From NCBI GenBank assembly GCA_018902385.1, contig JABSSW010000031.1, positions 310,001 through 374,000 on the forward strand: a stretch of DNA of 64,000 bases. The letters run 5' to 3'. How positions within the stretch are numbered: the stretch's first letter is position 1; every line of letters begins with the position of its first letter. The position numbers were made by a program, and so were the translations under genes. This document shows positions 20,803 to 33,988 of this stretch, piece by piece. The notes below the pieces were generated by a model. The model did no database searches, had not been told where the DNA came from, and was given only the letters and a program-made list of their open reading frames with translations. Source of the DNA: Physcia stellaris. Taxonomy: Eukaryota > Ascomycota > Lecanoromycetes > Caliciales > Physciaceae.

Positions 20803-22605
20803 GGTTCATCACTCATCACCCTTCCACGGGAATAGGGATTGTGATAGCGTCTTCGTTTTGCCAAAACGTTCGGACTGTGTGTGTTAAAATCCTTCGGGAA
20901 GGGGGTTGGAGGTAATCATCTTCTCTTCACTATAGTGTTGCTTGACTATATTGATGACATTGTGTCCGTTGCCGATGAGCTCTGGAGTGTCGTTAGCTTC
21001 CAAAAACGACTTCAAAGGTGAGTCATATCTTACGATATTAGGAATCCCGGCTCGCAGCGACATGCTCAGGACTTCGGCCAGGCTCATTCTCTTCTTTCAA
21101 AGATTTTTATTTCTACTACGCTTCTCGTTTCTTCGCATGACAGTACTATATGTATATACAGGACAATTGTAGTAACGATACACAGTATATAAGTGGGAAT
21201 CTAGCCCTTCTCTATCTCCGAACTTTCAGGGAGTATAGAGGCTTCTAAATAGCTTTCAGTCAGCGGTTTGCTTCTGCCGATGTCTTTGGGTCTCTATAAC
21301 AACCGGTAAAGCAAACACCTATAACAATCAGTTCAAAAAACACCACAATTTGATCACCAAGGTTATTGAAGTCTTCCTTTGTGATATGTGCGTAATTTGT
21401 TCTTTGACTGCTATGGTTCTGTCAACTAAGCCCAAACTTCATAATGTACGAGAACGAATCGCAGGTGCGAAGTATTCCAGGGTTACTTTTACCGCTACTG
21501 GTTTTCCCCTTCTCTTGCTTCCATTCCATATTTCAAGAGTGTGAACGATGAATAAAGTGGATTTTTGAAGGCACCATGGGGTTTCTACACTTTATTCAAA
21601 GAGAAACAAACAAAGAGTCGTGCGAGAAAGAAGTGGTTTACCATCATTACGCTCAAGTGTGAAGGAGACCGATGAACTCAGCTTCATCGTGGCTTATAAT
21701 GCAAAACGACCAGTTCCAGGACATGACGCTGTCAAATGACGGGAGCTTTGCTCTTCCCATCTTCCAACCAGCACGAAGATTAGCCAGCCGACGTCTCATA
21801 TTGATCAGGCCATTCCGGGGAGCCGTCGACATCAATACCATCTTATTTTGCTTGGATACCCGTGCTTAGGATGCTGGTCTTCTAATCTGCAGTCTCCCCC
21901 AATTTGTTGCTAAAATCACAGTTTGAGAATGGGCGGTCTCATGATGAATAATACTATGATACCACAGGCCAGCTACAGCAGATGAATTGTTGCGGTGATG
22001 GTGGTTGTTACTATGTGACGTCGGTCATAATGTTTGGAATGTAGTACAGCCCCGCCATGTCAGTATCTGGAAGACCCGACCTGCAGAGTAGACTGTACGT
22101 CTTCGGCGAACTAGTGTCAAGCTATAAACCCAAGGCTTTGAGCATCCAGAGCCTACCACCAATCAGATGACGAGACAGCGCCTACATGCGTCGGAGAAAA
22201 GACGGCACGGGAATTGCATCCTGCGTTAAGAGTCGCAGCGAAACTGAAACCCTGGACATGCTGAGCTCCTGAGCTTCTTTGTACCCGTGCTGGACAATCT
22301 TTCTTGGTAGCAGACAGCTGAGCGGGTTTGTGCGTCTATGATAAAGGGTGCCTTCCCTGCACTCGAAGAGTCCCTTATAATCTGTTCCTTTTCTACCTAT
22401 GTCTGCGCTCGGACACCGACATATCATGATGTTGACAGCCGTAAAACTGACCTGTAAGTGGCTTAGCACACGAAAAGCGTAGGTCCAGGATGCGACCAAG
22501 ATCCTGGATATCCCGACACCAGGCATCGGGGGAATGGCGGACTAGCGTGGCTTCTCGTTACAAGTAGCAGTGGAAATTAGAATTGTTTGCCATTGATGCC
22601 GTGCT

Positions 22606-22667
22606 GGCGAACTAGCGTGCTTCTTGTTGCAAAGCAGCTGGAGAAGCACATGAAATGCAGCCAATCA
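22606..22667 (-). repeat. Short dispersed repeat copy b (about 62 bp)
   Basis: Minus-strand copy: reads TGATTGGCTGC at one end and ACGCTAGTTCGCCAGC at the other. A shorter related piece with GGACTAGCGTGG lies 65 bp to the left at about 22538. Confidence 0.6.
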
Positions 22668-23608
22668 GACCTTCGAGGTGAAGACACAGCATTGGCTAAC
22701 CAAGCCAATGAGGCATTTTGGCCCTGCACTTGGCTGGGCTGCCCGCACGCCTTCTCCCTGCTTCTCTTGATGACAGCTTTACCCAAGGAGGTAAGCTAAA
22801 ATTCGAAGAAAACATTCAATACTGCTCATCCGAGGGCTTGTGCTATCGTTCCCACTCTCCGTGTGGTGGCCTCCACACTAAGGTCCTACACGTGCTCAGC
22901 GCCGTTTTCAGGGTCTAATGGCCCCAAGAAGCAGTGGATGTAGTAATTGAATTAAATTAGATGCTACACCAAAGGTAGGCGTGTAGTACTCCCACTGGAG
23001 ACATGGACCATTGTTTCACGACTGGAACTCATCCACATACCTACCAAAGACTAGAGTGTTCGTGAAACAACATTATCACTTCACCCTTCTAGCTTTACCG
23101 GTCGGGGGATGATCTCAAAAACAATAGTGAGGAGGAATTGTGGCTCGCAGATCACCAGCCACTACGCCTTGAACTTCTAAGAAATCGATATTTTCGAGGA
23201 TGTGCGAGGATTTGCGTTGGATTGGCTTCAGCAATAACCAGAGTCCGTGGGCAAATCTGAAAGCAAGAATCTGTGTGTCTTTCTGTTGCGGCCTCTGACC
23301 GATGGCCCAGGAGCGCTGTCGCAGTGTAGTAGAGTTCAGCGAAGCACACTTGATATTAAGGTTTAGAATAATAGATTCGGACTTTCTGAAACTGACCAGT
23401 GAATGCCGTCCCGTAAGCCCCTACATAGCGATATATGCACCATCATTGGGATGAATTAAAATTTTCTGGGTACGATAGATACGATAACAAGATAGCCAAT
23501 TCATGCATATCCTTGTTGACTCGAGAGCCTCTTGCAGAGACCAGATCGCAGGTGAATTCTCCGATTATGGACATCTCCGACCATGTAGCATTAGCTGGGA
23601 ATGACCGC

Positions 23609-26450
23609 CTATCCTAGAATCTCTTTCAGGTACTGTAGCTTCCCGTAGGTAAGATCATCTTTGCTTATCCTTCCATGATCCAATGTCAGCTCCGCAAGTT
23701 CTTGCTTGCGTCTCTGGAGCTTTATGATATGTTCCTCGAAGGAGTTCCTCATGATGTATCGTATAGTCATGACTTGCTTTGACTGACCCAACCTGTGAAT
23801 GCGGTCCAAAGCCTGAGACTCGCTCATTGGGTTCCACTGCGGCTCCATGATATAGGCTCGGGAGGCAGTAGTAAGGTCTAGGCCAATACCGCCGCATGAA
23901 ATGGTCGCAAGTAGCACCTTGATGTCCGAGTCGTCCCGAAAGACTCGGAGAACGTTTGCCCGACCAGCGGCTGATAAGCTCCCGTCTAGACGGACACATC
24001 TAATTGACTTTGCCCACAAGTGGGGCTGAAGTATATCGAACGTCTTGGTCCAGAAGGAAAAAACTACACTATATACGATGTTAGATGTGAAGTTCATCGA
24101 GCTTAGGCTTAGTCACTGACCTCTTGATATTGTCTGGAGTTTCCTCGAGGTCCTGGACGACTCGCTTGATCTTGCTTGGAATGACATTACTGGCCATCAG
24201 AGACTGTCCCTCGGCTATGGGTTTTAACCCCCCATCACCGGGCGATGAGACATAGGTGCAGGAGCAGGCTTTGTTGGTCGTCGTGGGTGATGGTTGCACA
24301 CCTTCCGAAGTCGTGATGCAGCCTCGCCTTCGAGGGCTACACATGACGAGCAAAACAGATCCAGAGTCTCGCTAATGAATGGCTCATCGCAATGTTCCTC
24401 ATCCGTCAAGACAGACGATAGATCTTGCTTGCAGCTGGTGTTCGAGCACTCAGCAAGACCACCCTGGTCAAGCTCATCAAAAAAAGCCTGAGCCGAGGCG
24501 TCATTCCAATCTTGGTGGGATGGCAGCTGTCGCTGTGCGGTCATCGAGACCTGGCCAACTGTGCCATGATTGCAGAGCAGTCGAAGTTGATTGACCCATT
24601 TGAGTGCATTCATAAACGTTGTTCCAACCCTACTGCCTTGTGCAGAATCAAGTTGGTGTCGTGCTCCATCTCTCAGCTTCTGGTATTGGTCCCGTTCAAA
24701 AGCGCTAAACTCTGTATGTCTGATCTCGTCGAGTCTGACTGGCAAGTCGATTGTCTCTTTTGGTCTTCTTAGAGAAAGGCAGTTGACAAGAGTTTTGAGT
24801 TTTGCCACCGAAGTCTGATCAGATCTGGCTTTCCATTTCTCAGTAACCTCAGAATTAAAGACGTTCAGATTATCAAAGGGAGATGCTCCGAGGAACTTGA
24901 ACAAGCTAAATAAGTCCAACAGGCGGTTCTGGATAGGGGTGCCTGTCACGGCCCATTTGCGGTCGGCCCGAAGAGCACAAATTGATTTTGCAAACGTTTT
25001 AGATGGCTCTCGAATAACATGTGCTGCCAATGTCAGTGACCCGCCATGTGGCACAGCTGATACTACCCACCCTCGTCTAATACAACTCTTGCCCATACCG
25101 TACTGTGAAGCGTGGGACTGCTTTTCAATTGGCCAAGACTTTCCTTCCAGTCAATGCGAACAATCGAGTAGGTCGTGATGATCAAGGTGAACTCCTTCTG
25201 CTTTTCCAGGTAATTCTTCCGGTCCTTGCCATAGTATACGCAGTATTTGAAGGTCGATTTTGTATGAAGGTGTCTAGAAGCTGTCAATGTAAGGTGATAC
25301 GTGTGCAGCTGACTTGACCCACTTGGCTAATTCGTCCTTCCATGTTTGGATTACTGCCAAAATCAGGATATTACAGATGCAAAGAGGTAGAAGGTTCGCT
25401 TACAGGTTTTAGGTACAACAAGGAGAGTCGTAAGACCAGGGTTTTTGGCACGGCCTGCAGCGATGAGCGCAATCACACTTAGAGATTTACCAAGACCGGG
25501 TGCGTCTATAAGCAGACCACCTCGAAAAGGTGGTGGTGGTTTGGTTTGCCGCTGACTTGTGACTGTGTTAATATATGTCAAACGACCTGCTACCTGCTCA
25601 GACGTCCAAATGTCTTTACGACGTCCATCCAAAGCCCATCCCTCTTCTCGTTGTAACAAGAAGGTCAATGCCTGCTTCTGATGCCTGTACAGATTACTGC
25701 TGAGGTCTAGGGGTGTATCTGCCTCTTCCAGCCCTGCTTGTTCCTCTCCCGCCGTGAAAAGCTCGATAGGGTTTGCAAGACTGCCCTCGTAGGGGACCAC
25801 GGTGACCAGTGTTTGGGCGAGATCACAGGTATATGTTATCAGGTTTGTTCTTGGTCTCAGACACTGTGGGTTCTTATAGGGAACGTTCCGGTCGCAGTAT
25901 CTGGGATGCTGCAGGAACAAGTTGCATCTGGCTGTGAATATTCCTACATGATCGAAAAGTGTAGGGGGCCCATAAAGAACAACGTATACCTCCAAGATTG
26001 GCCTTTTGCTCTTCTGTTTGGCCTTCACAGATGATTTCTCGACCCTGCTGTTGACAGTAGAAGTTTGAGGTCGTATAGAGTCATCGGCAAATAATTGCAA
26101 TATAAGTTCCTGCTGCAGCACATCCAATATTTTCCTCGCGTCGCAATGGAGGTCGCTCAGCCGTTCTCCGGTGTTTGCATTGAGGATTGAACATGAGGAT
26201 CGTGTGACTTCGAGAGGGACTGGCGTTTGTGGATGATTGTTGGCCAGCGGGGTAGTTGTCTGGAGGCCAACGATCTGAATTGCCATGTTAGCGTTGCAAA
26301 GAGTATGATATACCTAGGAGGATAATCGTTTTGGCTGTAGAGGTCTCATACCATGCCAAAGCACCATTGCTCCTCCATCGGCTGAGCTGGTGCCGGAATT
26401 GAATCTCCAGCCACTGCACGCGTAGTGTGAGTGGTGTCTGTAGGATCCAT
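23609..26450 (-). CDS. SNF2-family ATPase, RAD5/RAD16-like
   Basis: Seven exons (26450-26352, 26274-25404, 25353-25314, 25273-25071, 25023-24302, 24203-24122, 24069-23609) sum to 825 residues in one frame. Order: short N-terminal region with CFGMIVG; RHQKQALTFLLQREEGW; Walker A APGLGKS near 290; a DEAH box at 403-406 whose Ala codon spans intron 4; TGTPIQNR; a Cys-pair region (SNTSCKQD...FCSSCV) that may be a reduced RING or zinc ribbon; then the helicase C domain with VRLDGSLS, GGIGLDL, EPQWNPMSESQALDRIHRLGQ. This is a DNA-dependent ATPase of the RAD5/RAD16/HLTF group, nuclear, acting in repair or chromatin remodelling. Intron 3 is only 40 nt. The Met at 26286 lies inside intron 1 and is not the start. 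The gene is head-to-head with the NLR gene. Confidence 0.88.
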
Positions 26451-27403
26451 CTTGACAGAAGCTGCAATTCGAGATTTCTATGTGAGGGACAACCAGACAT
26501 CGGTTAAACGTTGCATTGCGGAAACAATGTCATGGCGAATTCTTCCAGGGAGTGTAAAAATGTCGAGGAGCATTGCCTGGTTCGCAAACATGGTATGGCA
26601 GGCTTTCTGTTGGGCTGTGAGCAGGGCTATCTGCAGACCATGAACAGGCCAACCAATTCATTTGCGGCGGAGGCAAAAGAGGGTGCGTCTGACCGATGAT
26701 CGGGTACCGCATGTATGCTGCCTTCGTGAGATCCATTGTTTTGCTGACTCACGCTTCAGTCCCTGATAATCACTCGACTTTGTAATGCAGTTTGCAGGGC
26801 GACGGGAGGCTTCCAGGTTCCAAGGTTGGATGAAAGCACCTCACGTGACTCCAAGCATCGGGCCGACGTGTATCACGTGACAGATGCTCCAACTTCAAAC
26901 TCCATCAAACCCCCGCGAAGCACGTCTCTCACTCTTTCACTGTAGGAAAGGTTGCACCGAGAGTTTGACACCGTAACAGCAGCATTTCGGATGCCTTCTT
27001 TCTTGGGATCCTCAAGCAAATCTCTCAATGGAAAACGGATCAAGAGTCCGGCGGGCTGCTCTACCGACGTCGTGCAACAGCCAGCATGGCCTCGCGGGTG
27101 TCTGCATTGAACTACGAAAATCACCTTGTCTCTCGGCTGCGATCCTTCGCCACAGACTTTCCAGTGCAGCGGGCTCTCGGTGAAAAGATGCAGACTTCAC
27201 AAAGCCCGCACCTAACGGAGGTAAACTGCGCTACCTCCAGATTGAGATCTTGCGAGGCTTTTGCAAACTTGACAACCATGGCTAACAAGATGGATATCTT
27301 TCTTTCTCCTACTTCCTTGCTACCCGGGGAATCGTGCACAAGTAGCCTCGTCTTCATGTTCAAGAGCCTTGTCTGCAAGTGAGCACCGGGTCTAAATGCC
27401 GTC
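26451..27403. promoter_or_regulatory. Shared upstream region between SNF2 and NLR genes
   Basis: 953 bp between two divergent start codons. No repeated or palindromic operator was identified beyond CACGTGA words at about 26843 and 26874. An open frame starting at 27086 could extend the NLR transcript upstream but has no family resemblance. Confidence 0.4.
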
Positions 27404-30400
27404 ATGTCTACCGCATGCAATACTGTTAGAAAGACCTTAGATCGATTCAAGTCGACCCTTAGCTCAGATGATAACCGCACATTCTCGAATGCCACGCTCA
27501 AGGATCTGTTGGATGGTCTCCATGAAATCGAGCAAGAACAAGGGCGTCGCATGGACCTTCGATTCATGCGGAGGATTCAACCATTCTTAGACTCCATGGA
27601 AAGCTACGCTTCCACCATAGAGGTCTTTACTCAAGGCTTCACACCAATGGCCTTTGTTTGGGTAGGTTTGTCGTCTACTCTACGACGATACTGAACTGAT
27701 TTCTTCTCCTAGGGTCCCATCAAATTCATACTTCATGTAAATCCTCCCTCCGCCATCTTTTAATCGTCTGACGGTCATCTTCTTAGATCGCTAGGCACTA
27801 CTCCGAGGTGATAGAAAAGATTCTGAAGGCCTACGAGGACATGGCTAAGGCCCTACCACGGATGGATAGGATACGAAAAACATTTGCAACGAGCTTGGAG
27901 CTTCAACAAATTCTAGCCCTCATATACAGCGACATAATAGAGTTTCACAGGCGAGCTTACAAGATGTTTCGACGCAAAGCCTGGCACTTGTGGTTTGCCT
28001 TGGACTGGGGCCTTTTCCAGCACCGATTCATGTCAATAATCTCACGCCTAGTCTCTCATTGCAATCTTGTCGATAAAGAAGCTGCTTCTATACACTTCAT
28101 GGAAATGAAAACCTTTAGGGACAAGGCTCTCGATGAGGAGGAGGCCACTGAGCAATACCGCCACAACCAGATGGCACAAGACGTTTTCTCTTGGCTCTCC
28201 GCGGCTGACGCTGACCAAGAAGAGTACCTCTACAGGCTATCGGATCAGCGCCTACCAGAGACGTGCAACTTCATCTTTGACGATCCAAGCATCGTTTCGT
28301 GGGCTGGTGGTGAGGGAGGATTGGAAGTGGTAAGTCCCAATGCGTATTCGTCCTCATCCTTCTCGATGATTCATCTTTAACCACAGGATTTGTCCGAAAG
28401 CGCCTGTTCAAGAAACGCATCTTGCATCTCCACACTCAGCCAAGAACAGTCGGGCTAATTCCAGAATTTCTAACAGGTTTGGATGACCGGTATCCCTGGT
28501 GCAGGCAAGAGCTTCATATGCTCTTTGATTATTCAACATTTACAGTCACAAAATGGACAGTCGCCTATCTACTATTTCTGCGGTCAGAAATCGTCAGAGG
28601 CTGATAGCTGCGCGTTGGTCCTACGCACACTAGCGAACCAGCTACTGCAGCAAAACAGGGATCTAGCTCCACTAGTGCACCAAAAATACATTGCAAAAGG
28701 GTCGAGCAAATCCAGCCCGGCCCTTAAAAGGCTCCTCAAGGAGGTTCTATCCAGCGTTAAGTCGACTCATATTGTCCTGGATGGTATCGATGAATGTAAC
28801 GAAGCAACTCAGCGCGACGTACTTTTGACCTTAGCTGAAACTCAACGGGACGTCGGTCATCACTGCAAACTTCTCGTGTCTAGTCGAAATGAGCCTTTAA
28901 TCCAACGGTCAATCCCCAAGAGAACTCAAGTTTCGCTTGATGGTAAGACTGCGGAAAGTCTAAACCTGTATATTCAAGCTAAAATTACTGAATTGAGACG
29001 CAGCTTCCCCAATGTTGGTAACTCTTTATGGACTGATATCAAGAGGAATTTACAAGAGAAGGCTGACGGCATGTTCTTGTGGGTACGACTTGTCATCGTT
29101 AATTTACAACAACAAACGTCCGAAGCAGATCTCGAAATTGCTGCAGATAAGCTACCAGACGGGTTAGACGAAGCATATGGTCGTATCTTAATCCGCATAC
29201 GCAAACGACATCCGACAGAAAGAGACCGAGCATTCAAGGTACTCTTCTGGGTTTGCACTGCATATCGGTCAATTACCGTACATGAAGTTGCCGATGGTAT
29301 AACATTGAAGCCTGGGCAAACAGAGATTAACAAGAAAACAAGATGCCAGAATGTTGATGAAAAAATTGTGGACGTTTGTGCCCCCTTCCTGGAGCGATCT
29401 GGCCGAGGCAAGCTTGAGATGATACACTTCTCGGCCAAGGAGTACCTTCTCGACGCACAAACTGGGCCCTTTGTAGACCTGCCACAGGCACACTTCAATG
29501 CTGCTTTTTCTTGCATTGTCAACTTGACCTCTACCTTGAGCATCGTTCCGCGCTATAATGATGGACATCCGGACGCCTTCTTTGAGACCATGATCGTTCA
29601 AGGGGCGTATGGACTTCAGCAGTATGCTCATGAATATTGGGCGGAGCACACGATAACATATTTTGAAAACATGCCGCAGCTGGATAGCCAAGCCCTCCTG
29701 CTTGTGGAGGCCTTGACGGCGTTTCTAAGAGTCTGCAAGCGGCAAGAGCCCGACCCTGAAAGCCAGATTCGCAAAAAAACGACAAAAGACTTTGACAATG
29801 TATCAGCTTCGCTGCGAAAACTCGGTCGCTTTCCACAGATACAAAACTTGATCCTAAGCTGGTTGCACTTCAAATCCAAGCTCAACGAAATTGCATCAAA
29901 TCTTGATGGCTTGGAAGCTTTGGAGAAATGGCAGAAACTTGAAGACAACACGTTTCTTAGTCTTATTGACATCCAGCTTCGCAAACTTCGTGAAAATGTA
30001 CTTCGTCTGCAAAGGTCTAATTTGCCATCACATATTGATGCGGGGGACTATGACGCCTTTCTTGCACGATATGGCTTCGGGTGCAGAGTGTACGACTGCA
30101 GTCTGACTTTTGATTATGAAATGGCTCGAGATCGGCATGAAGCAAGCCATGCAGTCTTCTTTCCTTGCCTGAAGTGCGATTTCTCTGGTAGGGGTTTCCG
30201 GACGCGCAAGCAGCTTGAGCAGCATACTCGTACCTATCATATGACTCATGAAGACTTCGAGATACCCCCCACTTTGGAAGCCGCTTCGAGCTACGCAATG
30301 GATCCAAATCCCCGTGACAGGAGATTTAGTCCCTTGAGTCGTCGAAGTAATGCTTGGAACGAACAAGGTCGGAAGGTCCTACAGTCAACACTTCGTAATG

Positions 30401-31893
30401 CGCTGTCTCGAGTAGAATCGGAGATGACGTTGATGGATCCGGGCTCATCAGCACAAGCTGCAGCACCTGCTACTGCTACGGCTGAGCTATCGATCTGTTC
30501 AAGTATTGAGCATTCCGCCTCCTCACTCGATATCATTCGATCTAGAATTGACGCTCAACAGTACGATACGCTAAGTGAGTTCAAAGATAACGTTCACCAA
30601 GCTCTGAACAACCCCGCTACATTGACGCTCTTGGATTCCTTAGAGGATCTCGAAAAAATCTGCCAACAGGAAATACAGAGTGCAGCGTTCAGAAATCCAA
30701 ATTTTGCATCCTCAGAATACGAGGATTCCGCGCCGTTCAATCCGCAAGACGCTGTCGTGTCAGATAATTGTGCATCAGAAAATATCAATCGGGGCATACC
30801 GAGTGTAATGGCCGCAAAAGCTCCATACTGGTCTGTCGCCGAAGAAGCCGAGCTTCCTCGGCTTGTACAAGAATATGGGCGTAATTCAAGTAAAATAGCC
30901 GACTGTCTCATGACTAAGAGTCCCAACGACGTCGAAGAACACTTGACGGAGGTGATCAAATCTGGTAGAAGAGACCTAATCGAGCTTGCTGACGCAGCAG
31001 ATGCAAGGGCGCAGCAAGAGGTCGATAGCGGTAATGTCAATCTTGAGGTGGAAGCATCGGTGCTTGCCGAATCAACGACACATGAGTCATCAGATGAATC
31101 TCTAAACCTAGATGAGTCACTTACTCCTCATTCAAGTGACAATCCGGTCCCCTTCGTAGTTGGACTCGATGAGTTGCGAAATTATAGACCTCAGAAAAAT
31201 CCTACGACCAAAGCTGCTCTGATCCCGAAGCAGCGGCTCGCTCAAGGCGAGGAAATTTCACCCACGGAAAAACGCAAACGCCGCCCCAGACGGAAGGCCT
31301 TGTGCAACTACTGCAAGGAGGAGTTCCGTGACGAATATGCAGTTTTCAAACATGTGGATCGATTCCACAAAAGTACACGCAAAGTTTGGATATGTGAGGA
31401 CGTGTCTCCCGACCAAAAGTTCTTCGGAAATTGTAAACACTGTTCGAAGAAGAAACGCTACAGCGCTAAGCACAATGCAATTAAGCACCTGCGTGGAGCA
31501 CACTTCACTGTGACGACCCCTCAAGAGACCTTGACAAGATGGGTAAAGGAGATTGAGGTAGATAACCCCACTTCCGACCACAAACATTCACAGGCACTTG
31601 CAGCCGAGCATTCCGACCGACTTCCGGCACCTTCTCTAGATTTCAAGCGTCGGAGGTTAGACAACGAGCCACAATTGCTACGGTCGCCTCAGTTCTTCTC
31701 TCAGGACAGCAGAATGACATTACCTCCGATGCAAGATCTACTAGATGACGTATCATTCGACAACCTTTTACCCACGTTCCCATTCAATGCGCCGTCGGAC
31801 CAGGCGCTTGTGCGGCCAGACAATATTCCTCGCCTTTCCCTCCCGAGCCCATTCGAGCGAGCTGCTTATCAAGACCAGGTGGACGCGCTGTAG
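27404..31893 (+). CDS. NLR-like STAND protein: DUF7708-type N-terminus, NACHT, C2H2 fingers, SANT-like, C2H2 fingers
   Basis: Four exons (27404-27661, 27713-27736, 27787-28329, 28477-31893) give 1413 residues. Residues about 1-240 match the helical fungal N-terminal domain known as DUF7708 (FVWGPIKFILHIARHYSEVI, built across two introns). The NACHT core follows: P-loop GIPGAGKS (280-287), Walker B VLDGIDE (about 375-381), SSRNEP sensor and a winged-helix-like HEVADGI region. Instead of ANK, WD or TPR repeats the C-terminal half has paired Cys/His motifs (about 810-866), a SANT/Myb-like segment YWSVAEEAELPRLVQEYG (about 1057-1105), and a second Cys/His pair after a basic KRKRRPRRK patch (about 1210-1285). 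Fungal NACHT proteins are ATP-driven switches in incompatibility and innate-type immunity; the tail suggests a nucleic-acid-linked output (inference). Exon 2 is only 24 nt. Confidence 0.88.
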
Positions 31894-32844
31894 CATGTAC
31901 TTGAGGAGGAGAACCAGACGTCACTCGTGTACAAGGATGCGCTTGAGAAGCCGAAACATCTGCCACAGGCATTGATTGGGGGACTCCGGCAGTGGCGGCG
32001 AAATGACACTTTTGTTCCGAGTATACCACTTTCATTGTAAATAATACCCTGATAAGGATTTGGTCGGACTGAATGCTTGTGATTGGCTCTCCATCGATGC
32101 ACCCAGCAGCTGCTTTTCCAAAAAGCACGCTAGTCCGCCAGACCCGGTCCAGGGGGCCGCCAGCTCCCAATTACTGGTATAAATGTCGATTGATTCATTG
32201 ACCATTCAGCGACTCGGCACGTGATTAGATCATATGCTTGGCACACAGCCTTAAGGAGTACCAACACTCTGTCTTCAGTCAAGTCCCCAAACAGCTGCAC
32301 GTTGTTACCCATGAGACATGTTGGAGATCAAAAGGACCATGAATAAATGAATCGCGGTCATCATCGGGAGACCTCTCGAGAAGCCACCTGCAATGTTGAT
32401 TGGGCTACTATCTGCCAAGAACAATGTCTTGGCAGCCAGGGTTGGGGGAATCTCAACTTTCAATTACGAGTAGTGAAGGAAGCAGCTTCCATTTCTCCGC
32501 GACGCGACTCCGATCTCCAATCGTGGAGAAGTGCGAATGTGGTTGAACTCGAGATCATATCTTTGAGTATCAAGTCATAAGTCATCTCCAGACTTGGGGA
32601 TAAATTTCGCGATGATTTCAATTAAACCGCGTCTTCCAGTCTTCCAACGAGTTGAGTATTGATTACCTACGTTCGTCTAGACTATCACATTTTCCACTCA
32701 GTGACCTCGCCGTCATGACTCAGTGTAGTTATATCCGTCCCCTAATCGATAAATCTAGCAACCAATCGGCAGCACTCGCAAACAGTCTCTCAAACGTCTT
32801 GCGCGAAGCCTTGAACTTCCTCGAGGCTAGGAGGTATCATCGCA
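31894..32844. other. Intergenic stretch with one short dispersed repeat
   Basis: 3' flank of the NLR gene, dispersed repeat copy c (32081-32142), and the upstream region of the methyltransferase relic. No other gene signal. Confidence 0.6.
32081..32142 (+). repeat. Short dispersed repeat copy c
   Basis: Starts GATTGGCTCTCC, has the central CAGCAGCTGCTTTTCC and ends CACGCTAGTCCGCCAGA; 62 bp, plus orientation. Confidence 0.6.
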
Positions 32845-33988
32845 ATGCTTCCCATTCGAATACTGGATGGCGGGTTAGGCACATGCCTTGAATCGGAGCC
32901 ATATAACATTCACTTCTCTACCGCCACGCCTTTGTGGTCATCACACCTCCTCATCTCATCCCCCGAGACTCTGCTTGAGGTCCACACAGCCTATGCTACA
33001 GCAGGAGCAGATGTCATACTTACCTCAACTTACCAGGCCAGCCTTGAAGGGTTTGCTATTACGCCTAAGAAAACCTTGGCAAACTCGCAATTGGACGCAG
33101 ATGGGCTACAGAGTGCTCGGAATAAAAATGCAGAAAGTGGCAATACGAAAGAGTGCTACGGCAGTACGGAGGCAGGAGAGCTGATGAGAAAAGCTGTTCC
33201 ACTTGCAAGGAGAGCCTATACAGACACGAGCAGGCCCGGCAAAGTAGCACTCAGCTTAGGGGCTTACGGGGCTACAATGCGACCTAGTACTGAGTATTCG
33301 GGCGACTACTTGCCACAGAAGATGAAGAGCCGTCATGGCCTAGCCCAATGGCATAAACAAAGGCTAGAGGTATTCCAAAAAGATCGCATAATCTGGGACG
33401 ATGTGGACTATGTCGCCTCCGAGACGATACCAGTCCTGGAAGAAGTGCGAGCGGTGAGACAGGTCATGGAGCAATGCAACTCCGGCTCTGATAAAAAGAG
33501 CTGGTGGATAAGTTGTGTTTTCCTGATGATAAGATCACTCTGCCTGATGGTACAAAGATCGATGATCTCGTACAAGGTATGATGAGCCTTTCTGAGACTG
33601 GTCACCAGCGACCGTGGGGCATTGGCATCAATTGTACCAGTGTCATGAAGCTAGAGCAGCTTGTCCTTCAATTTGAGGCAGCGGTGAAAACCGTAGTCGA
33701 TAATTCTTCGACGAGACCTCGAAAACCCATCGAGATTGGCCTTGGCTTGTTTTGTATCCTGATGGGGCCCAAGGCCTCGTCTACAACACGCTTGTACAGA
33801 GGTGGGAGGCCAATGACACGGCTTAACCCACTGTGGCCTGGCATCTCCAGGTCGCGAATGTGGTCGAGAGTATAAGCAAACGAGCTCTGTGGCGAGGCAT
33901 TCTTGTTGGAGGCTGTTGCAAGACTACTCCAGATGACATTGCCCGTCTGCGCATGAGATTGATCGACCAAGGTCTCTACTCGCAATGA
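32845..33988 (+). pseudogene. Homocysteine S-methyltransferase relic (Mht1/Sam4 type), two frameshifts and a stop
   Basis: The first 220 or so codons read well as a homocysteine S-methyltransferase: ILDGGLGTCLE, WSSHLLISSPETLLEVH, ADVILTSTYQAS, SLGAYGA, ASETIPVLEE. Near 33520 one base appears lost in the TTTTCC run, moving the frame; the next frame keeps RPWGIGINCTS with the first zinc Cys. Near 33750 a second shift is needed to reach YPDGA, followed by a TAA in frame near 33825 and then the intact Cys-pair block ILVGGCCKTTPDDI to the stop at 33986-33988. Functional members transfer methyl from S-methylmethionine or AdoMet to homocysteine using three Cys on zinc. All ligands survive, so the decay is recent, or the shifts are sequence errors. 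None of the breaks looks like an intron. Confidence 0.8.

Larger units (their letters stand above)
20235..23608. other. Intergenic stretch, 3.4 kb, repeats only
   Basis: Upstream region of the low-complexity gene, a two-copy tandem duplication at 20569-20802, one clear copy (22606-22667) and one diverged fragment (about 22538-22571) of the short dispersed repeat, and the 3' flank of the SNF2 gene. Small open frames such as 20884-21087 (minus) and 21672-21869 (plus) carry no motif I recognise. Confidence 0.6.

Noticed and set aside
20884-21087. Minus frame of 67 codons
   Set aside because: Looks protein-like in composition but matches nothing I know; too short to support.
26284-26286. ATG as start of the SNF2 gene
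   Set aside because: It lies inside intron 1, between the CTAAC branch site and the acceptor; the upstream exon from 26450 fits the family better.
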